Origin: Clostridia bacterium
GTDB lineage: Bacteria > Bacillota > Clostridia > Lachnospirales > Lachnospiraceae
Assembly (NCBI GenBank): GCA_910576325.1
Contig: CAJTIM010000002.1
Span: 272,833 to 336,832 of the forward strand
Reading direction: 5' to 3'
Length of the DNA: 64,000 nt
The notes beneath the pieces were generated by a model. That model saw nothing but the letters and a program-made list of their open reading frames with translations. It did no database searches and was not told the origin of the DNA. Shown piece by piece: positions 1-8,692 of the stretch (within the stretch, counting starts at the first letter, position 1; each line of letters begins with the position of its first letter). Both the position numbers and the translations under genes were made by a program.

Positions 1-699
1 CTGATGATTCCGTCTGTAGGAGAAGAAAGGCTTTCCGCTTTGCTGCGCCGGAAGGATCTCGGCAAGATGGCGATTGCAACGATGACGACCGATTTGGACA
101 GAGATTCCCGTGTGTTTCTGGTGCAGAGCAACGGCCGCGTGGCAGGACGTATGGCAGGCGAACTGCTGGGAACTCTTCTGGGACGGGGAAAAAAGGTGGC
201 ACTGGTAACAGGTCAGATGACATCTCAGGTTCATCAGAAAACGGCGGAAGGTTTTTTAAAAGAGATAGAAGTACAGGGACTTAACTTTGCGGGTATCTAT
301 GAGCACTATGATAAGCCGTCCAGGGCTTATATATTGGCGGAAAAGCTGGTGGAGGAGCATCCGGATATCGACGGTCTCTATTTGGCAACGGCCAATTCCG
401 TAACCTTTTGCAACCGCCTGACGGAGATGGGCTATGCGGGCAGGATTAAGCTGATAGCATCCGATATTTTTCCTAAAATGGTGGAATTTATCAAGTCCGG
501 ACTGGTGCTGGCCACGATTTTTCAGAATCCCTTTAATCAGGGAAGGCTGGCAACCAGATATCTCTTTGAATATTTGGTGGAAGGCCGGGAGTTTGAGGAG
601 GACGAGGTTCTCTTAGATCCGCAGATTGTTTTAAAAAGTAATCTGGAGCTTTATGAAAAAAAGCTTCTTGATGCAATGAGTGAAGATATTTTGTTTTGA
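1..699 (+). CDS. LacI-type regulator, C-terminal effector domain (5' end outside window)
   Basis: The frame is open from the first base of the window, so only the C-terminal 232 or so residues are seen and the ATG at position 4 is internal. The visible part has the periplasmic-binding-protein fold of LacI/GalR regulators: a strand and loop with LVQSNGRVAGRMAGELL, then KVALVTGQ, a second lobe with DGLYLATANS and IKLIASD, and a closing FNQGRLATRYLFEYL helix. The DNA-binding helix-turn-helix must lie upstream. It sits 176 bases before a sugar ABC importer in the same direction, so it is probably the local sugar-responsive regulator of that operon. No clear palindromic operator was found in the gap before the binding-protein gene. 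Confidence 0.75.
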   Translation: MMIPSVGEERLSALLRRKDLGKMAIATMTTDLDRDSRVFLVQSNGRVAGRMAGELLGTLLGRGKKVALVTGQMTSQVHQKTAEGFLKEIEVQGLNFAGIYEHYDKPSRAYILAEKLVEEHPDIDGLYLATANSVTFCNRLTEMGYAGRIKLIASDIFPKMVEFIKSGLVLATIFQNPFNQGRLATRYLFEYLVEGREFEEDEVLLDPQIVLKSNLELYEKKLLDAMSEDILF

Positions 700-875
700 T
701 TCCAGTGTTTCGGCAATTCATAAAAGCAGAATATTTTTACATAAAAGTACCGGGGGAAACACAAATGACAGAGAACGGAAGGGGGGGAGTACGGAAAAGG
801 TTTATAAGAAAGCAGCTCATAAACTAGGGGGAAGCAATAACTACTTATTCATGAAAAATTTTTAGGAGGTTAGGT

Positions 876-1982
876 ATGAAAAAGAGTACACTTAAGAAAC
901 TGACGGCGTTGACGCTTTCTATGGCAATGATATTTGGTATGGCGGCATGCGGTTCCAAGGAAGCGCCGGCAGAAGATGCGGAGGCTCCTGCGGCGGAAGA
1001 ACCGGCGGAGACACCTGCAGCGGAGCCGGCGGGAGATGATTTTAATCCGGCGGATTATTCCGTAGCAATCTGTATGGACAGTATGAATCATCCGGTTCAC
1101 CGCATCGTTCAGCTGGGATTCCTGAAAGCAGCGGAAGCCCTTGGCTATGAGAACGCCAAGGTAATCGGCACTGAGGGCGGAGATACCAGCGAGGCATTTG
1201 CGGCAGCGGAAGCATTTGCGGCGGAGGGTGGCAAAGGACTGCTCCTGTGGGCGGGTGATTCCAGCAGCTACAATACCATTGCAAGTGTGGCAAGCCAGGG
1301 CGTGACCGTAGGTATTCCGCATTTCCGCCATACGCAGGAGGACGGAAGCTATCCTGAAGGCTTATCCTTTAATATGGCATGTGATCCGGTTCTCTATGGC
1401 AAGCAGGTTGCCGAATTAATGGCTGAGAATCTGGACGGCAAGGAGGGCTCCATTGCGCTGACTCAGAACACCAAGAATGTAACTGAGAATGCGGCAACGG
1501 ATTCCTTTTCCGAGACATTCAAGTCCCTGGACGGAACCTATGATTTAAGTAAGATTAAGATACTGGACGTGCAGCTGGAAGGTGCGGTAGTAGACCAGGC
1601 AACCGCTATCAATCTGGCAATTATCCAGGCAAATCCGGACCTGATTGGCGCGTTCGGAACTACGGGGAACTCTCCTGTAACCTGGGCGGATGCGGCAGCA
1701 AAGGCCGGCAAGGCGGACGGTGAAATCTTTATTGTGGGTATGGACGCAACGGAAGGTAACCTGGATTATCTGGAGCAGGGCAAGGTTCAGGCCGTAGTTG
1801 CGCAGCCTCTGTATGATGAGGCATACAAGACCATGGAATATCTGGATAAGATTTTCCGCGGCGAGACCGTACCGGAGTGGACGGATCTGGAGGCTCCTGT
1901 AGTTACGGTTGACGGAGAGGGCAAGAACGGACTTGCGTTCCATCGTGACATTGCGGCCCAGGTAGAGGAATTCTTCAAGTAA
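876..1982 (+). CDS. Sugar ABC transporter substrate-binding lipoprotein (RbsB-like)
   Basis: This 368-residue protein begins with a lipoprotein signal peptide ending in the lipobox MAACGSK, so the mature protein is tethered by its cysteine to the outer face of the membrane. A short Ala/Glu/Pro-rich linker (about residues 25–52) precedes a type I periplasmic-binding domain of the ribose/galactose class. That domain has SVAICMDSMNHPVHRI at its start and a hinge near GAFGTTGNS and VGMDATEG. A perfect AGGAGG-type ribosome site lies just before the ATG. It is the first gene of the importer and is followed by a strong hairpin before the ATPase gene, an arrangement that usually leaves more binding protein than the membrane parts. 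The substrate is probably a pentose or pentose-like sugar, judged from the downstream enzymes. Confidence 0.88.
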   Translation: MKKSTLKKLTALTLSMAMIFGMAACGSKEAPAEDAEAPAAEEPAETPAAEPAGDDFNPADYSVAICMDSMNHPVHRIVQLGFLKAAEALGYENAKVIGTEGGDTSEAFAAAEAFAAEGGKGLLLWAGDSSSYNTIASVASQGVTVGIPHFRHTQEDGSYPEGLSFNMACDPVLYGKQVAELMAENLDGKEGSIALTQNTKNVTENAATDSFSETFKSLDGTYDLSKIKILDVQLEGAVVDQATAINLAIIQANPDLIGAFGTTGNSPVTWADAAAKAGKADGEIFIVGMDATEGNLDYLEQGKVQAVVAQPLYDEAYKTMEYLDKIFRGETVPEWTDLEAPVVTVDGEGKNGLAFHRDIAAQVEEFFK

Positions 1983-2006
1983 AACCAAAACGCAACAATA
2001 CTTATG

Positions 2007-2045
2007 GGGAGGGTGTTACATAGGTGTTCCTGGTAACACCCTCCC
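2007..2045 (+). promoter_or_regulatory. Intercistronic hairpin between binding-protein and ATPase genes
   Basis: A perfect 13-bp inverted repeat (GGGAGGGTGTTAC at 2007–2019 pairing with 2033–2045) encloses a 13-base loop. No T-run follows, so it is more likely an RNA-stabilising or processing hairpin, or a leaky attenuator, than a full terminator. Confidence 0.7.
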
Positions 2046-2083
2046 TCACTTAATCGGATGGTATGCACATAGGAAGGGATTAT

Positions 2084-3670
2084 ATGGAGAAAGGATATGT
2101 ACTGGAGGCTAACGATATTACAAAAAGATTTCCCGGCGTACTGGCCAATGACGCAGTTTGCCTGAATGTACGATACGGGGAGGTTCTGGGCCTTATCGGA
2201 GAGAACGGAGCGGGAAAGTCCACGCTGCTTAAGATCCTGAACGGAATCTATCCCCATGGATCATATGAAGGAAGACTGCTTCTGGAAGGAAACGAGATTA
2301 CACCTGCCTGCACCATGGATGCCATGAAAGAAGGAATCGGGTATGTGCCCCAGGAGACCAATGTACTGAAAAATTTCAGCGTGGCGGAAAATATCTATAT
2401 GTCGGATCTGCGGCTGGAAAAGGTACATGAGGACAGGCGGAGCAGGACGCCTTTTGTGAACTTTAAAGAAATGTATCAGGCGTGCGAGAAGCTGCTGAAG
2501 GAGAATAAAATTGATTTGAATCCGAGAGCGGATGTGCGTAAGCTTTCGGTAGGACAACAGCAGATGCTGATGATAGCAAGAGCATTGGCTACAAAGCCTA
2601 AGGTTTTGATCCTGGACGAGCCCACAACTTCTTTATCCTCCAGCGATGTGGAGAGATTATTTGAGGTAGTGCGGAATCTGAAAGAAAATGGTACGAGTGT
2701 TATCTTTGTAACCCATAAGCTGGATGAGATTCTGGAACTGACGGACCGTGTGACAATCTTAAGAGACGGTAAGAACATCAGCACATTTGAAAAGAAAGAA
2801 TATGATACGTCGAAAATTATTGCGGACATGATAGGACGTGAGATTTCCGACATGTATCCTGAGCGGGAGAATAAAATCGGGGAAGAGGTATTCCGTGTGG
2901 AAGACCTGACCGTGGAACATCCATATATTGCAAATCGTGATTTGATTCATAAGGTATCCTTTTCGGTAAGAGCCGGAGAGGTAGTGGGGCTCGGAGGACT
3001 GGTAGGAGCGGGACGCTCCGAGGTCTGTTCCGCGATTTACGGCATGATGCCCATAAAATCAGGAAAAGTATTCCTCAATGGGAAGGAAATACATATTAAA
3101 AGCTCCGAGGATGCGGTTCATAATGGAATCAGCATGGTGAGCGAGGACCGGAAGCGTTACGGCTTGAATTTCAGATGGGATATTCAGAAGAATATTGCCA
3201 TTTCCAATTTAAAGGCAATCAGCAGGGCTTATTTCGTATCGGATAAAAGCATTGCGGATAGAGCCCGCCCTTATTTTGCAGATCTGCGGGTAAAGGCTCC
3301 CGGTCTGAATACCGGGGTGGCGACTCTTTCCGGAGGTAATCAGCAGAAGGTGGTAATTGCCAGAGCACTCAATACGGAACCCAAGGTAATTATTCTGGAT
3401 GAGCCTACCAAGGGAATTGACGTGGGTTCAAAGAATGAGATTTATCAGCTGATCAATGAGCTGGCAGCAAAGGGAGTGGCCATAATTATGATTTCCTCCG
3501 AGCTTCCGGAGTTGATGGCTATGAGCGATCGCTTCGTGATTATGGCAGAGGGTCATGTGGCGGGTGAGCTGAATAAGGAAGAGGCCCGCGAGGCAAGCAT
3601 TATGCATCTGGCTACCAAGACCTTTAAAAATGTGTCAAAGTCGGGAAAGGAGGAGACAAAAGATGAATGA
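2084..3670 (+). CDS. Sugar ABC transporter ATP-binding protein (RbsA/MglA type)
   Basis: A 528-residue double ATPase that powers the importer from the cytoplasmic side. The first half has Walker A GENGAGKST, a signature around LSVGQQQ and Walker B LILDEPT. The second half keeps LSGGNQQ and IILDEPTKGID but has the degenerate Walker A region GLVGAGRSE, as is normal in the RbsA/MglA family where only one site is fully canonical. I chose the ATG at 2084, with AGGAAGGG six bases upstream, over an in-frame ATG 21 bases earlier that has no ribosome site. The gene overlaps the next one by eight bases, so translation is coupled to the first permease. Confidence 0.92.
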   Translation: MEKGYVLEANDITKRFPGVLANDAVCLNVRYGEVLGLIGENGAGKSTLLKILNGIYPHGSYEGRLLLEGNEITPACTMDAMKEGIGYVPQETNVLKNFSVAENIYMSDLRLEKVHEDRRSRTPFVNFKEMYQACEKLLKENKIDLNPRADVRKLSVGQQQMLMIARALATKPKVLILDEPTTSLSSSDVERLFEVVRNLKENGTSVIFVTHKLDEILELTDRVTILRDGKNISTFEKKEYDTSKIIADMIGREISDMYPERENKIGEEVFRVEDLTVEHPYIANRDLIHKVSFSVRAGEVVGLGGLVGAGRSEVCSAIYGMMPIKSGKVFLNGKEIHIKSSEDAVHNGISMVSEDRKRYGLNFRWDIQKNIAISNLKAISRAYFVSDKSIADRARPYFADLRVKAPGLNTGVATLSGGNQQKVVIARALNTEPKVIILDEPTKGIDVGSKNEIYQLINELAAKGVAIIMISSELPELMAMSDRFVIMAEGHVAGELNKEEAREASIMHLATKTFKNVSKSGKEETKDE

Positions 3671-4649
3671 GAAACAAAAAAGCAAAAAATCGGATGTCAT
3701 GCTGAAGTTTTTTTTGAATCCTGAGATTGGAATTATGATTCCGATCCTGCTTGTATGTGTGATTACAACGATTTTAAAACCGAATTTTCTGACCTGGAGC
3801 TATATATCCTCCATTTTAGCAGGAAGTGTTTTTATCGGAGCGGCAACCCTTGGTGAATGTCTGATTATTATGTCGGGAGAGATTGATTTGTCCGTAGGTA
3901 TGAACGGCTGTTTTGCGGGAATTATGATGGCTACGGCCGCCAGTGAATGGAAGCTGCCTCTTGTTCCCTGTATCCTGGTCTGCTTACTGACCGGTGCGGC
4001 GGTAGGACTGCTCAATGGATTTTGCGTATGCCATTTGGGATTAAGCAGCTGGATAACCACCCTGGCTACTCAGTTTATTTGTCAGGGATTGGCGGTTACG
4101 GTCAGCCAGGGGGCGCCAATTTCAATTATGTCCCTGAACACAGGGGCGTTTATCAGAGCCAAGCCTTTGGGATTAAGCTGGCTGTTCTTTATTTTCATTG
4201 CATTAATTGTTTTGCTGGATATTCTGATACGCAGAACGCGGTATGGATTTTTTCTCCGCTCCGTGGGGGGAAATCAGGATGCGTCCGTAATGGCTGGCTT
4301 GAATGCCAGGCGCATTAAGCTGACGGCTTTCGTTCTGGCCGGTTTATTTGCGGCTGTGAGCGGCATGTTTGATACTTTGAATGCGGGAGCTATGAATGCG
4401 GCCTTTGGCGGCGGCCGGGAGTTCCGGGCGATTATCTGCTGCGCCGTAGGAGGCATTTCCATGGCGGGCGGTGCGGGCTCGGCCTTTGGTGTGGCCCTGG
4501 GTGTTTTGCTGTTTCACACACTCTGGTACTGTTTGAGAATCTTAGATGTAAATACGAATCTGCAGTTGGTGCTGATTGGCCTGATTCTGGTACTGTCCGT
4601 GATTATGGATACCCAGAGAAAACGCATAGAAGCACGCAAGATGGTTTAG
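3663..4649 (+). CDS. Sugar ABC transporter permease 1 (RbsC-like)
   Basis: A 328-residue, very hydrophobic protein with about eight to ten membrane segments and the family hallmarks MSGEIDLSVG (about a quarter of the way in) and GGGREFRAIICCAVGG near the C terminus, which marks the BPD_transp_2 family that partners RbsA-type ATPases. The ATG at 3663 lies inside the end of the ATPase gene and follows AAAGGAGG at the right distance. A longer frame starting upstream at 3630 lacks such a site. With the next gene it probably forms a heterodimeric channel, since two different permease genes follow each other here instead of the single rbsC of E. coli. Confidence 0.9.
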   Translation: MNEKQKSKKSDVMLKFFLNPEIGIMIPILLVCVITTILKPNFLTWSYISSILAGSVFIGAATLGECLIIMSGEIDLSVGMNGCFAGIMMATAASEWKLPLVPCILVCLLTGAAVGLLNGFCVCHLGLSSWITTLATQFICQGLAVTVSQGAPISIMSLNTGAFIRAKPLGLSWLFFIFIALIVLLDILIRRTRYGFFLRSVGGNQDASVMAGLNARRIKLTAFVLAGLFAAVSGMFDTLNAGAMNAAFGGGREFRAIICCAVGGISMAGGAGSAFGVALGVLLFHTLWYCLRILDVNTNLQLVLIGLILVLSVIMDTQRKRIEARKMV

Positions 4650-4673
4650 CCGGACGGGAAAGGAGTGAAGGAT

Positions 4674-5666
4674 ATGAACGAACAAGCTGTAAAAGGAACC
4701 GGTTTTTCGAGGCTTCGATCTGTTTTCGGCACTGATGAGTTCGGCGTATTCCTGCCTCTGGTAGGAATTATGGTGGTTACGACGCTGATTCGTCCGGATT
4801 TCCTGTCAATAGGTAATTTTTCCGCTATGTTTACCCAGCTGACATTTATTGCGCTGACGGCCCTTGGAGCCAGCTTCCCGCTGATGGTAGGCCAGGTGGA
4901 TATTTCCACCGGCAGAGTGGCCGGTTTTGCGGGAATCATTATGTCGGCGCTGGTAGTGGACGGCGGAATAAATCAGTGGGCTGCAATTTTGATTGCCGTT
5001 GCGGCCTGCCTGGCAGTAGGCGTTATCAACGGAATCCTTGTGGTATATTTTGATATCCCCGACTTTGTAGCGACTATGGGAACGCTGTATATGGTAGGAG
5101 GTGCAAGATATTTATTTATTAAAGGATATCAGTTCTCTTTGAGTACACAGGAAGGATTTACACTGGTAGCGCTGTTTGATAACCGTTATCTGGGAATGCC
5201 GATTTATTTTTGGCTTATGATTGTGATATTTGCCATTGTATTTGTGGTGATTAAGAAGACCCTGTGGGGAAGACGGCTTTTGGCAGTCGGTGATAACCGC
5301 GAGGTGGCGTCTCTGGCAGGAATCAATACCAACAAGGTGCGGATGGAGGCTTATACGATTTCGGCATTTTTTGCGGCCATAGCAGGTATTCTCCTGACTC
5401 TGGATATTGGGCTCGGCCTTCCGGAGACGGGAGACGGCTGGGAATTCCGTGCAATTGCGGGCTGCGTGGTAGGCGGTGTCAGCCTGGCAGGCGGCAAGGG
5501 CTCGCCTCTGGGTGTGCTGATTGGCGTAACACTGGTGTTTGTGGCGGAGAATGCGATTATTTTCCTGGGCTGTCCGGCGACGATGAAGGTGGCGGTTCAG
5601 GGGCTTTTGATGGCCGGAGCCGTATTGTTTGACTTATACAGGCAGAAGAGAAAGATCCCTGCCTGA
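4674..5666 (+). CDS. Sugar ABC transporter permease 2 (RbsC-like)
   Basis: A 330-residue membrane protein of the same BPD_transp_2 family, with VGQVDISTGRVAGF corresponding to the conserved segment of the first permease, and EFRAIAGCVVGGVSLAGGKG near the end. The start at ATG 4674 is supported by AGGAG eight bases upstream; an in-frame GTG at 4665 overlaps that site and is unlikely. The gap from the first permease is only 24 bases. Two non-identical permeases with one double ATPase is an arrangement seen for several nucleoside and sugar importers in Gram-positive bacteria, so a nucleoside or deoxysugar substrate is as possible as ribose. Confidence 0.9.
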   Translation: MNEQAVKGTGFSRLRSVFGTDEFGVFLPLVGIMVVTTLIRPDFLSIGNFSAMFTQLTFIALTALGASFPLMVGQVDISTGRVAGFAGIIMSALVVDGGINQWAAILIAVAACLAVGVINGILVVYFDIPDFVATMGTLYMVGGARYLFIKGYQFSLSTQEGFTLVALFDNRYLGMPIYFWLMIVIFAIVFVVIKKTLWGRRLLAVGDNREVASLAGINTNKVRMEAYTISAFFAAIAGILLTLDIGLGLPETGDGWEFRAIAGCVVGGVSLAGGKGSPLGVLIGVTLVFVAENAIIFLGCPATMKVAVQGLLMAGAVLFDLYRQKRKIPA

Positions 5667-5703
5667 TGAGGGGAAGATTTATAAAAAAGAGAGGAGAAGG
5701 AAG

Positions 5704-6492
5704 ATGCGGGTAGATTTGAAGGACAAAGTAGTTATTGTAACAGGCGGAGGCGGAGCCATCGGCGGGGCTATGGCCGAGGCTTTTGCGGAAAACGGTGCAA
5801 AAGTGGTAGTGGCAGGACGGACGATAAAAACGCTTCAGGCCACGGTGGACGCCATCAAAGCCAGGGGCGGCGATGCGGCGGCCGTAGTGACGGATGTGGG
5901 GAGCAAAGAGAGCGCGGCCAATATGATTGCGGAGACCGTAAAGCTCTACGGCAGGCTGGATGTTCTGGTAAATAATGCGGGAATCAACGGCGGTCCGGAT
6001 GAGCGAAAGCCCATTCATGAATATTCCGATGAGCTCTGGGAACGGATTATCAATGTGGATTTAAACGGCGTGTATTATTGTTCCAAGCCGGCGATACAGC
6101 AGATGGTAAAACAGGGAGAGGGCGGTAATATCATCAATATCGGCTCTATTGTAGGAGTGACGCCGCTTCGGCTTCAGTGTGCGTTTACGGCAGCAAAGGC
6201 CGGTGTATTTAATCTGACCAAGGCGATGGCCCTGGAGCTTGCGCCCTTAAACATCCGCGTGAACGGAATTGCACCGGGTTCCATTATGTTTGAAGGAACA
6301 AGAAAGCTTTTTTATGCGGATCCGGTTAAAGCGGAGGCTATGATGTCGCATATTCCCCAGAACCGTCCCGGTGAGCCGAAGGATATTGCAGGAATGGCCT
6401 GCTTTTTGGCCTCCGATGATTCATCCTATATGACAGGAACCATCAATGTGGTAGACGGCGGCTGGATCTGCGGCTATACAAGAGATTTTTAA
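5704..6492 (+). CDS. Short-chain dehydrogenase/reductase with Phe at the catalytic Tyr position
   Basis: A 262-residue SDR. The Rossmann dinucleotide site TGGGGAIGG is at residues 13–21, the NNAGING motif follows the fourth strand, and the C-terminal VDGGW is typical of the classical family. The catalytic serine is Ser148 (NIGSIVG) and the active-site lysine is Lys165. The residue four before it, which should be the proton-donating Tyr, reads Phe161 (FTAAK, codon TTT at 6184). Either this enzyme uses another acid, has lost redox activity, or binds a sugar for another purpose. It lies between the importer and a zinc dehydrogenase, with a good GAGGAGAAGG ribosome site, so a sugar or polyol substrate is inferred. 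Confidence 0.88.
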   Translation: MRVDLKDKVVIVTGGGGAIGGAMAEAFAENGAKVVVAGRTIKTLQATVDAIKARGGDAAAVVTDVGSKESAANMIAETVKLYGRLDVLVNNAGINGGPDERKPIHEYSDELWERIINVDLNGVYYCSKPAIQQMVKQGEGGNIINIGSIVGVTPLRLQCAFTAAKAGVFNLTKAMALELAPLNIRVNGIAPGSIMFEGTRKLFYADPVKAEAMMSHIPQNRPGEPKDIAGMACFLASDDSSYMTGTINVVDGGWICGYTRDF

Positions 6493-6527
6493 AGAAAGAA
6501 CGAAAACAACGGAATAAAGGAGGGTAT

Positions 6528-7574
6528 ATGAAGGTTTTAGTAGCGGATAAGCCAGGCGGACTGCGCTTTGTGGAAATGGAAAAACCGGAACCCGGACCTC
6601 GTGATATAGTTGCCAAAGTGGCGCATTGCGGAATCTGTGCGACAGATGTGGCAATTGCGGACGGAACTTTGAATTTGGGAGAAGGAATGGATCCCATCTA
6701 CCCGGTACGGCTTGGACATGAGTGGTCCGGCGTTGTAGTGGAGACAGGCTCCGAGACACGAAGACTGAAGCCGGGAGACAGGGTAATCAGTGACACGGGA
6801 TATTCCTGCGGGGAGTGTGAATATTGTCTGAGGGGAGAATACCAGTCCTGTATCAACGGACGCGCCATCGGAACCATCGGAAATTGCTGGCCCGGCGGTT
6901 TTGCGGAATATATGATGATGCCGGAGCGGCTGACCTATCATGTTCCGGATAATGTGCCTTTGGATGTGGCGGCGGCCATTGAACCTGCCAGCATCGGACT
7001 GTACGGTCTGACGCGCGTACCCATAGGACCGGGGCAGAATCTTCTGGTTGTGGGAACAGGCCCCATCGGCTTGGGCGGTATGGCCTGCGCGAAAGGAATG
7101 GGGGTAGGCAAGATTATTTTGGCCGGGCGCAAGGATAAGAAGCTGGCCATTGGAAAAGAGATGGGAGCAGCCATTTTGGTAAATACCACAAAAGAAGGCT
7201 TAAAGGATGCGGTGATGCGGGAAACAAACGGGCGCGGCATGGATGTTATTCTGGATACCACAGGAAATGCTTCCATATTTAATGATCTTCTCGATTTGGT
7301 CCGTCCAAGCGGCCACATAGTGATTCCGGGCTTTTATGAACAGGAGCTCTCCGGTGTGAAGCTGGATAAGCTTATTTCCAAGGACTGTACTTTGATTGGG
7401 GCGGCGGGAACACCCAATATGGGAAGAAAGATTCTGGATATGCTGAAGCATGGCTTGATTGATTTGGCGCCTATGATCACGGAGCATTATCCTTTTGAAC
7501 GGGCCATGGAAGGCTTTGAGGCTGTGAAGAAGCACAATGACAGCAGAGTTAAGATTATGATTGATTTTGACTGA
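6528..7574 (+). CDS. Zinc-dependent alcohol/polyol dehydrogenase (MDR family)
   Basis: A 348-residue medium-chain dehydrogenase. The catalytic zinc site is seen as CGICATD (Cys34) and the GHEWSG histidine. The structural zinc loop is present in full (CGECEYCLRGEYQSC), and the cofactor site is VVGTGPIGLGG. It most resembles sorbitol/threonine-type dehydrogenases that oxidise a secondary hydroxyl with NAD. A strong AAAGGAGGG ribosome site precedes the ATG, and 35 bases separate it from the SDR. In this operon it probably oxidises the imported sugar or polyol, or a product of the SDR, before phosphorylation. The exact substrate cannot be read from the sequence. Confidence 0.9.
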   Translation: MKVLVADKPGGLRFVEMEKPEPGPRDIVAKVAHCGICATDVAIADGTLNLGEGMDPIYPVRLGHEWSGVVVETGSETRRLKPGDRVISDTGYSCGECEYCLRGEYQSCINGRAIGTIGNCWPGGFAEYMMMPERLTYHVPDNVPLDVAAAIEPASIGLYGLTRVPIGPGQNLLVVGTGPIGLGGMACAKGMGVGKIILAGRKDKKLAIGKEMGAAILVNTTKEGLKDAVMRETNGRGMDVILDTTGNASIFNDLLDLVRPSGHIVIPGFYEQELSGVKLDKLISKDCTLIGAAGTPNMGRKILDMLKHGLIDLAPMITEHYPFERAMEGFEAVKKHNDSRVKIMIDFD

Positions 7575-7588
7575 TAAAGGAGGTTTCC

Positions 7589-8692
7589 ATGAAAAGCTGG
7601 ATACCTGAAACAGACAGAGGCTCCTGCGCGGCCTGTTACGGGAACATGTCGCAGCTTGCGGGAATTCGGCGCTGTATTCTCGCTGACGGCAAGGCTGCCG
7701 GAGTGGAGGCCGCCGATTTATATACCGGCGGGGGACTGGAATTTACGGTCCTCCCCGGAAGAGGAATGGACATCGCGGGGTGCCGTTACCGCGGCATCCC
7801 GGTGTCTTACATATCCAAGACAGGTATAACGGCCCCTGCATACCATGATCCCCGCCAAAGCCAATGGCTGAAAAGTTTTTTCGCGGGAATACTGACCACC
7901 TGCGGGATTTCCAATGCGGGCCCGGACTGTATGGATATGCATCCTGTTCTGGGGGAGGTGCCTTATGGGCTGCACGGCGATATTTCCAATACGGCGGCGG
8001 ATCAGGTGGGAACCTGGGAGGACTGGACGCCGGACGGCTATCAGATGAAGGTGACGGGCCGGGTCAGCGAGGGGTGTCTTCATGGAGAGCACTTAAGCCT
8101 GCGCCGAACCGTGACGGCAAGGCTTGGCGAAAAGAGCTTTCGGATTCGTGACGAATACCGCAATGAAGGAAACACGCCGGATCCGCTGATGTTTTTCTAC
8201 CATATTAATATTGGTCATCCCATTCTGGACGAGGGCTCTTATTTCATATCGGCCAGTGAGCGCGTATGGGCGGAGACACCGGCGTCAAAGGCTGGGCTGG
8301 AGGGGTTCCGCGTTTGCGAAGGACCGAAGGCGGGTGTGACGGAGCAGCAGTTTTTCCATGAATTTCGGACGGATCAGGAGGGCTTAACTACCGCGGCGTT
8401 GGTGAATGACCGTCTTAAGCTTGGCTTTTATCTGACGTATATGCCGGAGCAGCTTCCCTGCTTTGCACAATGGAAAGTGGGGCGGGAGGGCGAATATGTT
8501 TTTGCTTTTGAACCGGGAAACTGCCATCCCATCGGAAGAAATGAGCAGAGGAAAAGAGGAATTCTGGAATATCTGGATCCGATGGAGACCCATTTGGTAG
8601 AGATGGAGCTGGGAATCCTGGACGGGGAAGATGAGATTGAGGCCCTGAAGGATAAGATTAGCCGATACGGCGTCGGAGGAAAACGGAAATGA
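7589..8692 (+). CDS. DUF4432 family protein (aldose 1-epimerase-like)
   Basis: A 367-residue protein of the DUF4432 family, part of the galactose-mutarotase superfamily. Seen in it are the early LYTGGGLEFTVLPGRGMDIAG segment, the central FAGILTTCGISNAGP, YGLHGDISNT and FYHINIGHP segments, and FAFEPGNCHP near the end, where histidines and acidic residues of the sugar pocket are expected. Family members are thought to interconvert sugar anomers or bind keto-sugars. Here one probably feeds the correct ring form to the kinase whose gene starts inside its own stop codon (ATGA overlap at 8689). The ribosome site is AAAGGAGG. Specific function is inferred. Confidence 0.82.
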   Translation: MKSWIPETDRGSCAACYGNMSQLAGIRRCILADGKAAGVEAADLYTGGGLEFTVLPGRGMDIAGCRYRGIPVSYISKTGITAPAYHDPRQSQWLKSFFAGILTTCGISNAGPDCMDMHPVLGEVPYGLHGDISNTAADQVGTWEDWTPDGYQMKVTGRVSEGCLHGEHLSLRRTVTARLGEKSFRIRDEYRNEGNTPDPLMFFYHINIGHPILDEGSYFISASERVWAETPASKAGLEGFRVCEGPKAGVTEQQFFHEFRTDQEGLTTAALVNDRLKLGFYLTYMPEQLPCFAQWKVGREGEYVFAFEPGNCHPIGRNEQRKRGILEYLDPMETHLVEMELGILDGEDEIEALKDKISRYGVGGKRK

